Position numbers and translations under genes: made by a program. From assembly GCA_964606165.1 (NCBI GenBank), contig CAZSFQ010000003.1, positions 62,001 to 126,000 of the forward strand: DNA of 64,000 nucleotides, written 5' to 3'. The notes under the pieces were generated by a model. It was not told the origin of the DNA and did no database searches. It was given only the letters and a program-made list of their open reading frames with translations. This document shows, in pieces, positions 15,883 to 23,165 of the stretch. Each line of letters begins with the position of its first letter. Position 1 is the first letter of the stretch. Origin of the DNA: UBA4923 sp964606165 (GTDB lineage: Bacteria; Bacillota; Clostridia; Saccharofermentanales; DTU023).

Positions 15883-16875
15883 TTACAAATACCAGGAAGG
15901 AACAGGCGTGCGGAAGAGGTCATGTTGGCGTGACAGGGAGGCAAAACGGTCAATCTTGCGGGATTCGCTGGCCGACCCGGCCGGCGACCGCCTGAGATCG
16001 TGGAGGATGGACGTCATGGCGTGATGTGTCAGAAGGGTAAAAAAATGAGATGGAATATCCATATTGAAGTAGAGGTCAATCAGGTATTGGCGGTCCTGGA
16101 CGCTGGCGCCCGACAGGTCAAACAAAATTTTGCACAAATCCATATCGGCGATGTCTTCGCTTAAGAAAAAGGGTAGATCAATCAGCAGCGCACCACATTC
16201 GGTGCAGGTGAAACAAGTGGTGGCGAACGCCCCGAAAGAGAGTGTCAGACGATAGCTTGTCGAGCGTGAAATGCTGCGGGCGTTTTGTATATAAAAAGAT
16301 TTCCAGTGCCTGAATACGGGCTTTTTCGGAATCCGCCCCGCAAGGGCCTCCACAAGATCGACTGCCCTTGATTCCATTTGAGCCATCATCAAACGGCTTT
16401 CCTTCCTCTCGAAATAGTTCTCACCTGTTTGAAGCAGCCGCAAGAAACCTGTCAACTGGACCAGGTTCTCAAAACGGGGAGGATTGGAATCCGAAATGTC
16501 CTGAAAGAAAGAGCGGGTTTTTCTTTTCTCCGAATAACCGACGTAGCCTTCCTCGACACCCTCCCAAGAGATTTCCGGCACCATCTGATCCATAAACCGA
16601 AATATGTGGGAAGAACTTGCGATGATCTCACTTGCCCAGTAAAGCTGATTCCATAATCCGGAGACACGCGGCCATTCGCGCCAGGGTCCGGCCAGCAGCC
16701 AATGGGCGCGTCCCTCCCGGTCGAAGGCTTCGTAGATTACACAATCGCGCTCCGGCTGCCGCGCGTGACAAGCGCCAAGATGCCAGCCGCGCAGTTTTCC
16801 AATTTTGCCCAAGCGTTCCCGCAATCTGGTCAGTCCGTCAGTTGAACAAAGCATCTGCCCACTGGATTCAGCCAT
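15883..16875 (-). CDS. Hypothetical protein with cysteine knuckle
   Basis: A ~330-residue protein that I do not recognise. Visible features: an N-terminal mixed region with Trp-rich patches (GPWREWPRVSGLWNQLYW), a central helical stretch (NLVQLTGFLRLLQTGENYFERK), a conserved-looking block WKSFYIQNARSISRSTSYRL, then a cysteine cluster CFTCTEC that could bind metal, and a C-terminal part rich in Leu, Phe and His. There are no membrane helices and no signal peptide. ATG at 16875 has AGAGG four bases upstream; ATG at 16893 lacks one. It may form a unit with the HTH gene downstream (15274-15699) on the same strand. Confidence 0.7.
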   Translation of the reverse strand: MAESSGQMLCSTDGLTRLRERLGKIGKLRGWHLGACHARQPERDCVIYEAFDREGRAHWLLAGPWREWPRVSGLWNQLYWASEIIASSSHIFRFMDQMVPEISWEGVEEGYVGYSEKRKTRSFFQDISDSNPPRFENLVQLTGFLRLLQTGENYFERKESRLMMAQMESRAVDLVEALAGRIPKKPVFRHWKSFYIQNARSISRSTSYRLTLSFGAFATTCFTCTECGALLIDLPFFLSEDIADMDLCKILFDLSGASVQDRQYLIDLYFNMDIPSHFFTLLTHHAMTSILHDLRRSPAGSASESRKIDRFASLSRQHDLFRTPVPSWYL

Positions 16876-16931
16876 ACTGCCTCTATTCTTCATAATAATT
16901 TGGATGGATTACTTGTATGATAAGGCGACCC

Positions 16932-16965
16932 GCACAAATAACAAAGCGCCATTTTGGCGCTTTGT
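16932..16965 (-). terminator. Terminator after the aminotransferase gene
   Basis: A perfect 10-bp stem ACAAAGCGCC/GGCGCTTTGT with an AAAAT loop, followed on the minus strand by TATTTGTG. It lies 33 bases past the aminotransferase stop codon. Confidence 0.75.
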
Positions 16966-16997
16966 CATCAAGGGGACCCGTATTGGTGTTAAGATCC

Positions 16998-18194
16998 TTA
17001 ACGCTTGCGGCCAGGGTATTGATCGAGCGCAATCTTCAGAATACGCATGGCATCCTCAATATCTTCTGCTTTCAGGACGTAGGCGACGCGAACCTCATCG
17101 CGGCCCATGCCGGGCGTTTGGTAGAAATTCTCAACAGGCGCCAGCATGACAGTTTTGCCCTGGTACTCGAAGTCTGTTAAAAGCCAGATCGCGAAATCCT
17201 CCGCATTGTCAACCGGCAGTTTGGCTGTCGCGTAGAATGCGCCACCCGGTTTCTCGCAAAGGACGCCCTCCATCTTCTGAAGCGCGTCGATCATAATATT
17301 TCTTCTTGTCTCATACTCCTGGCGAATGGGAAGAAAGTAATCAGGGTCAAGGTCGAAGAGGGCCTTGGAACCGATCATTTCCAGTGTCGGCACGCACAAA
17401 CGCGCCTGGCCAAGTTTGAGCGCCGCTGTCATGACCTCTCTGTTCTTGCTGGTCAGGGAACCGATCCGCGCGCCGCAGGCCGAAAAGCGTTTGGACACAC
17501 TGTCGATCAGGATAACACGGTCCAGCACATCCGTCATGGACCCGAAGCTGGTCGCTGTTTTCCCGTCATAACAAAACTCCCGGTACACTTCATCGGCAAT
17601 GATGAAGAGGTTGCGGTCGCGGGCGATGTCAGCGATGCGGCGGACCTCTTCCTGACTGTAAACAGCCCCCACCGGGTTGCCGGGGTTCGACAAGACAAAA
17701 CCACGTGTTTTTTCCGTAATGAGCCCTTCGATGGTCGGACGGTCCGGCAGGGCGAAACCGTCCTGGGGATAGGTCGTAATGGGTTTCAGCTCAACAAGAT
17801 AGGGCGCGGCAAATCCGCGGTAATTGGTGTAAAAAGGTTCCGGAACCAGGATTTCCTCCCCCGGGTCACAGGTAATCAGCATGGCCCACTGGAGTGCCTC
17901 ACTGCCCCCGTTTGTGATAATGATATCTTCCGTTTCATAGGGCAGCCCGATTCTCTTGTAGTAGTTCGAAATACTTTCCCGAAGCGGCTCCCAGCCGTTG
18001 GAGTCCGCATAGGCGAGAACCTTGACATCCGCCTGCTTGACAGCCTCCAGGAAAACTTTCGGTGTTTCAATATCAGGTTGTCCAATGTTCAAATGGTAAA
18101 CTTTCGTCCCGCGCTTCTTTGCCTCGTTCGCGTAGGGAACGAGCTTGCGAATCGGTGACGCCTGCATGGCAGCGCTGCGACTCGATATGATCAT
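16998..18194 (-). CDS. Class I/II PLP-dependent aminotransferase (AspC-like)
   Basis: A 398-residue fold-type I aminotransferase. Marks: NIGQPDIETP near residue 36, NGGSEALQWA (95-104), SNPGNPVGAVYS (169-180), IIADEVYREF (Asp201) and the PLP lysine in DSVSKRFSACGARIG (Lys235). Such proteins transaminate aspartate, aromatic or branched-chain amino acids; the sequence does not decide between them, and the Cys in SACGAR differs from the usual Met/Ala. The start at 18194 is fixed by AAGGGGGT upstream, although the frame is open further. It follows the sugar-isomerase-like gene, with a terminator between them. Confidence 0.92.
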   Translation of the reverse strand: MIISSRSAAMQASPIRKLVPYANEAKKRGTKVYHLNIGQPDIETPKVFLEAVKQADVKVLAYADSNGWEPLRESISNYYKRIGLPYETEDIIITNGGSEALQWAMLITCDPGEEILVPEPFYTNYRGFAAPYLVELKPITTYPQDGFALPDRPTIEGLITEKTRGFVLSNPGNPVGAVYSQEEVRRIADIARDRNLFIIADEVYREFCYDGKTATSFGSMTDVLDRVILIDSVSKRFSACGARIGSLTSKNREVMTAALKLGQARLCVPTLEMIGSKALFDLDPDYFLPIRQEYETRRNIMIDALQKMEGVLCEKPGGAFYATAKLPVDNAEDFAIWLLTDFEYQGKTVMLAPVENFYQTPGMGRDEVRVAYVLKAEDIEDAMRILKIALDQYPGRKR

Positions 18195-18296
18195 CCTTAT
18201 ACCCCCTTGTGTTGATTTGATAAAATGATTTCTTCTTTCCGGTCTTTTGCCGGCCGGGCGTTTTGCATGCCCATCATAACATATCCGCCGGCAAAG

Positions 18297-18321
18297 AAAG
18301 GGCGTCTGACAGACGCCCTTT
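18297..18321 (-). terminator. Terminator after the sugar-isomerase-like gene
   Basis: An 11-bp stem AAAGGGCGTCT/AGACGCCCTTT with a 3-base loop lies 28 bases past the stop at 18349. Downstream on the minus strand is CTTTGCC, a short T-run. Confidence 0.65.
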
Positions 18322-18348
18322 CCGCTTATACAGGGGTGTGGATTCCCC

Positions 18349-19551
18349 TTATTGCCGGTAGGAGCGAAAGAACTCATCGACCAGCTCCTGATGATGGCCG
18401 AGAACAATCATGTGGTGGTTGGCGATCGGTCGTCTGGTAAAGTAATCAAGTCCCGAGGGGACCTCAAGTTCCATCTGCGTTCGGCACAAATTGCCTTCAT
18501 GCATGCTGTTCAAGAGCCGGGCATCCGCCGCGTAGTAGGTCTCAAAATCGTCCGCGCATTTGAAAACCGTGCAGGCGCCGGAATCAAAATCTGCCGCGAC
18601 GGATATCCCGAGACCACTTTCAAAGTGTGTGGTCAAGCCGTATTCCCGCGGCATGTTGAGCGGCAAAATGCAGTGCGCAAATACGATTTTGTTTTCAGCC
18701 GGATAAAGGCGGGATGGGTTGGCCATGAAGACGGGCTGTTCTGTCAGCTCGCCGATGACCGCCATGGAGACGAGGGAACGGCTGTCCCCCTCACAGGCCG
18801 CCCAGATCCCCTGGGCGTTCAGGATGCCAAGCGCCAGACAGCCGGTGATGCAAAAGGGCTCCAGCAGATCGAAGCAGCGCAGGGTGAACCCGTCCAGCAT
18901 GTATTTATCAACCAGACGTCTGCAGGCGCCGTAAACCTGGAGCGCTCCCTCCATCGCTTCGCTGTCGTAGCCTTTGGCCTTCAGCTCGCGCGTCCACTCA
19001 TTTTCTTCATAAGTCCGTCGCTCAATCTCCTCCATGACCTCTGCCATGGGCACATGGATGAGCTCCATCCCCGCGCGTTGACGCAAAAGATCCGCGTCGG
19101 CGGGCCGGCTGATCAGCCAGTCGGACTCGCCCGTCACGCCCAGCCGCATCCCATGAAGTTTACCGCGCGTTTCCGCTACGCGGATTAAAACACGCAGCCG
19201 GCCGGCAATTTCACCGGGACTTCCGTGAAGGATCTCTCCCCTCTTACCCTGCTCGTTCAAGTAAGAGAGGATCTCCATTGAAGCTGCCAGCGAATTGTGC
19301 GAGCGCGTCGTCAAGAGGATGTAGGGCCCCGGGACCTTCTCATAAATCGATTTGAATACCTGTTCCGATCCGCCCGAACCGATGAAGAAGAGATTGACAG
19401 GCTGGCGTGAAAACAGTTCCTGATCCTCAGTAAATGCCAGCGGCTCACCGAGCGCCGCGGAAATCTCATCCAGAAAGGCGGCACAGGAAGCCGCCAGGTT
19501 GGGATCGCGGTTGTCATCAGGGGCTTTCACCAGCCAAACTGCTTTTGTCAT
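18349..19551 (-). CDS. L-fucose/arabinose isomerase-like protein
   Basis: A 400-residue protein whose C-terminal half resembles ketol isomerases of the fucose-isomerase fold: an ACEGD segment (Glu as metal ligand), SLVSMAVIGELTEQPVFMANP, then AHCILPLNM, FESGLGISVAADF and a late ANHHMIVLGHH with possible metal or catalytic histidines. The N-terminal half has two Rossmann-like segments (NLFFIGSGGSEQVFK and HGMRLGVTGESDWLI) as in that family. True FucI is longer (~590) and relatives of 400-480 residues are mostly uncharacterised, so the substrate is open. AAGGAG lies nine bases before ATG. No sugar transporter or kinase is adjacent; the neighbours are an acyl-CoA ligase and an aminotransferase. 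Confidence 0.7.
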   Translation of the reverse strand: MTKAVWLVKAPDDNRDPNLAASCAAFLDEISAALGEPLAFTEDQELFSRQPVNLFFIGSGGSEQVFKSIYEKVPGPYILLTTRSHNSLAASMEILSYLNEQGKRGEILHGSPGEIAGRLRVLIRVAETRGKLHGMRLGVTGESDWLISRPADADLLRQRAGMELIHVPMAEVMEEIERRTYEENEWTRELKAKGYDSEAMEGALQVYGACRRLVDKYMLDGFTLRCFDLLEPFCITGCLALGILNAQGIWAACEGDSRSLVSMAVIGELTEQPVFMANPSRLYPAENKIVFAHCILPLNMPREYGLTTHFESGLGISVAADFDSGACTVFKCADDFETYYAADARLLNSMHEGNLCRTQMELEVPSGLDYFTRRPIANHHMIVLGHHQELVDEFFRSYRQ

Positions 19552-19579
19552 CCGATTAGCTCCTTCTCATTCTTATCTG

Positions 19580-21496
19580 TTAACAGGAAAGGCTTTCCTG
19601 CTGGCCCGGGACGATGATTGAGTCGATATTCTTACCTCTCAATGACTGCCATGTTGCCTTGGTACAGGCGAAATAGTCGTTAATGGCTGCCAGCTCGACA
19701 CCACGGCGGATCTTGAGGGTCGTCGTCTTGACCATGTCATGCAAACTGTAGAAGTAGGAGCGGATCTCCTTAAAGGACGGCAGGCCGCGGTTGATCTCCG
19801 CGATGATATTTGCCAGCGCCTGGGACACCTCATCCTCTGTCGGGTCACGCCGGAGCTCTTCGCGCATCTTCTCCTGGTTGACAACGACCTTGGCCGTAAT
19901 GACCACATCGCCGCCCGAACTTTGATGGCCGAAGACCAGGGCGTCCCTGACCATGCCGTGGCGATAAAGGAGCGCCTCGATTTCCTCGGGGAATACCTTC
20001 TTTCCGGAGGAGAGTACGATCATGGACTTGGACCGGCCCGTGATGACGATACTCTTCTTTTTTGTGAAGCGGCCGATGTCCGCCGTATGCAGCCATCCAT
20101 CCTGGTCGATGGCCTCGGCTGTCGCCTCGGGGTCGTTCAGATAGCCTTTCATGACGATATCAGACCGGACCAGGATCTCCCCCTCGCCTTTGCCGCCGTT
20201 GGCGATGGCCACCTCCACGCCGGAAAGCGGTTGGCCAACGGTCCCGAATTCATTGACGCGGGTATTGCCGCCGCTTACGACGGGCGAGGCCTCTGTCAGT
20301 CCATAGCCGGCCAGTACCTCGATGCCGATGGCCCTGAAGAACTTCAGGGTCTCAAGCTCGACAGGCGCCGCGCCGCAGATAATATGCTGCAAGCGTCCGC
20401 CCAATTTTTCCAGGACCTCTTTCATCAGCTTGCGGCGGACATCGATTCCCAGCTTATAAAGGGCTGTGGCGATTTTCATTCCCAGCTTGAGTTTCCTGTC
20501 CTGGCCCGCTTTAGCCGCTTCGTTCATCACCCGGCGGTATACCGCGTCGAGGATGGCGGGAACAGCGACGATCAGGTGTACCTTGAATTCTTCCAGGTTC
20601 TTACCGATGTAGCGCAAACCGTCAAAGACGTGGATGGTCCCGCCGAAGGTCAAGATGGTCAGAAAACCGCAGGTGTTCTCAAAGGCGTGGTGCAGCGGAA
20701 GGATGGACAGGGAATAGAGCGGGTCCGGGAAAGATACCGAGCCCCGCAAGGCCCGTATATCGGCCACGATCGACTTGTCTGTCAGGATGGCCGCTTTCGA
20801 TGTCGCGCTGGTACCGGAGGTAAAAAGGATGGCCGCGTCATCGGTCACGTCAGCTGGAGTGATGAGTTCCGGTTCCCCCGCGGGATCCGGCATTTGGCTC
20901 AAGAGATCATCGAGGACAAAAAGCCTGGAATCCGCAGACTGGTCCATCTCGATGGTTTCCCGGACTTCTTCGGACATGACACCGCGATCCATGATGACGC
21001 GGTGGGTAAGATAAGGGAGGTTGTCACAGACTGCGCTGACGTAGTGGTGCCAGGAGGCGTCATAAACAAACATAACCGACTCACTGCGTCCGAGAATTGG
21101 TTCAACCTCGTCCGCTTTCAGCAGCCGGTCAATGGGGACAATGACACCGAAACCCGATGCCACAGCCAGCCAGGTGACCATCCACAGATAGCTGTTTTCG
21201 CCGATCAGGGCGATCCTGCTCCCGCGCGGCAGCTGCGTCCCGAGCCACTTTTGCATTTTTGACACATCCCGGGCCAGATCGCCGTAAGTTCTGGAGACAA
21301 TCTCCGCGTCCCGCGGCTTGACGCGCCAGCGTACTACCTCGCGGTCCTGGTACAGGTTATATCCTCGCAAAACGACATCGCGCAACATATAGATGGGCGG
21401 TACATCATACCAGGTCTTACCCTTTACAATCTGAAATCCCCCTTCCGGATTAATTTGATTCGCGCGGGACTTTGGGGGCTTTTCGGCTTTTTTCAT
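19580..21496 (-). CDS. AMP-forming acyl-CoA ligase (long-chain type)
   Basis: A 638-residue member of the ANL adenylating superfamily, which activates carboxylic acids with ATP and loads them on CoA. Motifs in order: ILFTSGTSATSKAAILTDKS (the A3 loop, here TSGTSATSK rather than TSGTTGxPK), PLHHAFENTCGFL, CGAAPVELETLKFF, AGYGLTEASPVVSGG, WLHTADIGRF, ITGRSKSMIVLSSGKKVFPEEIE, and a final lysine in MVKTTTLKIRR. The layout resembles fatty acyl-CoA synthetases of Clostridia. AGGAGTG precedes ATG. Cytosolic or membrane-associated; substrate chain length cannot be told. Confidence 0.9.
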   Translation of the reverse strand: MKKAEKPPKSRANQINPEGGFQIVKGKTWYDVPPIYMLRDVVLRGYNLYQDREVVRWRVKPRDAEIVSRTYGDLARDVSKMQKWLGTQLPRGSRIALIGENSYLWMVTWLAVASGFGVIVPIDRLLKADEVEPILGRSESVMFVYDASWHHYVSAVCDNLPYLTHRVIMDRGVMSEEVRETIEMDQSADSRLFVLDDLLSQMPDPAGEPELITPADVTDDAAILFTSGTSATSKAAILTDKSIVADIRALRGSVSFPDPLYSLSILPLHHAFENTCGFLTILTFGGTIHVFDGLRYIGKNLEEFKVHLIVAVPAILDAVYRRVMNEAAKAGQDRKLKLGMKIATALYKLGIDVRRKLMKEVLEKLGGRLQHIICGAAPVELETLKFFRAIGIEVLAGYGLTEASPVVSGGNTRVNEFGTVGQPLSGVEVAIANGGKGEGEILVRSDIVMKGYLNDPEATAEAIDQDGWLHTADIGRFTKKKSIVITGRSKSMIVLSSGKKVFPEEIEALLYRHGMVRDALVFGHQSSGGDVVITAKVVVNQEKMREELRRDPTEDEVSQALANIIAEINRGLPSFKEIRSYFYSLHDMVKTTTLKIRRGVELAAINDYFACTKATWQSLRGKNIDSIIVPGQQESLSC

Positions 21497-21514
21497 AACT
21501 TGTCACTCCTGTGA

Positions 21515-22027
21515 TTAGTTGGGATAGATCATGCCGTACAGCATAACATGCGACGCTGTCACGGCGGCGATCAGGATGATGGCGACCAGGGCGATCAAAA
21601 CCCCTGACACGCCAAGGGACGCCCCGTCCCTTTGGTGCCGCCTGGAAATGTGGATGCCGACCGGGGTCAGAACCAGGCCCAAAAGGGCAAAGAGGGCACT
21701 GCTGCCTCCCAGGGCTATGGTGGCGTAATAATAATAGTGAAGAAAAAACTCTTTGCCGCCATCGTAGGTCAGATAGTTGGTGAATGCCTCCTTATAAAAA
21801 GGAAGCAGGAACAAACTGAGCATGCTCAAGGTGAATCCAAAGCCGGTAATGCCCGGCACCCCGATGCGGACTTTTTTTTGTTTTGTCTGGACGGCCGGCG
21901 CCTGGGCCGGAACTGGCGGAACATACTGAACAGGCGGCTGTTCAGCGGGCTGAACCGGAGGGGGAGCAGCTGCCGCGGGCGGATCCGGCAGCTGGCCCTG
22001 GTCAGGCATATAGGTCTGTTCTGTCAT
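21515..22027 (-). CDS. Proline-rich small membrane protein
   Basis: A 170-residue protein of unknown function: residues 1-50 are rich in Pro, Ala, Gln and Val, followed by a basic patch QTKQKKVRIG and three predicted membrane helices, the middle one after a tyrosine-rich loop (HYYYYATIALGG). The last two helices (ALFALLGLVLTPVGIHIS and VSGVLIALVAIILIAAVTAS) resemble DUF4190-type proteins. It lies 18 bases upstream of the acyl-CoA ligase gene and may be co-transcribed with it. No catalytic motif is seen. Confidence 0.7.
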   Translation of the reverse strand: MTEQTYMPDQGQLPDPPAAAAPPPVQPAEQPPVQYVPPVPAQAPAVQTKQKKVRIGVPGITGFGFTLSMLSLFLLPFYKEAFTNYLTYDGGKEFFLHYYYYATIALGGSSALFALLGLVLTPVGIHISRRHQRDGASLGVSGVLIALVAIILIAAVTASHVMLYGMIYPN

Positions 22028-22160
22028 GGTACATTCCTTTCAACAGGCTTGACGCTGGCTTATGCACGCGGGCATTATCTCACACAAATATGGCGCAGGC
22101 TTGAATTTGTAACGGCAGTCTCAAAATTGCCGAATCCGTTGATTAACACTATGAGTAACC

Positions 22161-23165
22161 CTATTCCTCTTTTGGAGGGAAATCCCGGAAAATCTGATCG
22201 AAAAGCAGGTTGACACTTCTCTGTGTCTCGGAGCTCAGCTGCTCAAAGCGATTGAGCAGTTCACGACCTGTCACGGTCAGCTTGCTGCTTCCCCCCTCCT
22301 GGCCGCCTGGTTGCCGGTCGGCTACCGCCGCGCCCAGTTCCTCTTCCAGGATGTTGAGTATCTGCCAACCCTTGCTGTAGGAAAGTTTCATGCGGATACA
22401 GGCGGTCCGGACCGAGCCCGTCTCATCGATCAAACGCAGCAGGGTCGCGGGGCCGGGGCCGAAAAATACCGAATCACGGGCAAGACTCAGCTTGAGGCGG
22501 GCACGCATTGGCAAAGGATCCTCTTCGATCCATCCAGGCTTCCGGCCCGGGGAATCGACCAGCCTGTCCAAGCCGCTGAGAATTCCCGGGTCGCTGACGG
22601 CAATCCTTTCAACCGGACCCGGTGACAGGGAAACCAGATCAGCCGGGGTCTTCCCGGCTGATCGCCGGGGGATTTTCGCGATTACCCCCCGGTGAAAAGC
22701 AAGGGGCAGCCCCTCCTCGCCTTCAAAAACGGGAACAGCGACCGGCTCCCCCGACGCCAATAAGGTCATCAGCGTTTCCTTGCTGACCGAAGGAATCAGG
22801 GGTGTGGCCAGCAGTACTTTTTCGCAGGCCGGACAGGTCCTTTCCGCGTAGTCCAGACCCATCATGGCGTCGTCAAAAAAGGTGGACTCCTTCCAGTCTG
22901 GATTGTTGAGACACACGACGCTCATCCTGGCCAGATGGCGCTCCAGCAGCTCATTCTCAAATCCTGTAATCACGATAACCGGGGCTGTTCCGACGAGTTG
23001 GAAGCGGATGATCACCCGCTCTATCAAGGTCACCTGGCCCAGGCGGATCATGGCCGGGGGCAGGTCACGCTCATCGCCGGCGAATCCGGCCGCCGCAAGG
23101 GCTGGATCAGGTGGCTTGGAGGCGACGATGACCGCCGCCCCGCGTGCGGCTTGAACCAGGTTCAT
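22161..23165 (-). CDS. MocA-like nucleotidyltransferase fused to ModE-like HTH
   Basis: A 334-residue two-domain protein. Residues 1-190 look like a MobA/MocA-type nucleotidyltransferase (VIVASKPPDP..., LIERVIIRFQLVGTAPVIVITGF, CLNNPDWKESTFFDDAMMGLDYA, VLLATPLIPSVSKETLMTLL), which in this setting would add CMP to molybdopterin for a molybdenum hydroxylase. The usual LAGGxSxRMGxxK signature is absent. Residues ~225-330 form a LysR-like winged helix typical of ModE N-termini (GPATLLRLIDETGSVRTACI, MKLSYSKGWQILNILEEELG, LTVTGRELLNRF). Its ATG overlaps the hydroxylase stop (ATGA at 23162-23165), so the two are translationally coupled. It may both mature the enzyme and sense molybdate or regulate the locus; this is inference. 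Confidence 0.8.
   Translation of the reverse strand: MNLVQAARGAAVIVASKPPDPALAAAGFAGDERDLPPAMIRLGQVTLIERVIIRFQLVGTAPVIVITGFENELLERHLARMSVVCLNNPDWKESTFFDDAMMGLDYAERTCPACEKVLLATPLIPSVSKETLMTLLASGEPVAVPVFEGEEGLPLAFHRGVIAKIPRRSAGKTPADLVSLSPGPVERIAVSDPGILSGLDRLVDSPGRKPGWIEEDPLPMRARLKLSLARDSVFFGPGPATLLRLIDETGSVRTACIRMKLSYSKGWQILNILEEELGAAVADRQPGGQEGGSSKLTVTGRELLNRFEQLSSETQRSVNLLFDQIFRDFPPKEE

Noticed and set aside
19739..21262. Open frame of ~500 codons opposite the acyl-CoA ligase gene
   Set aside because: Antisense shadow; the ligase motifs on the minus strand are complete.
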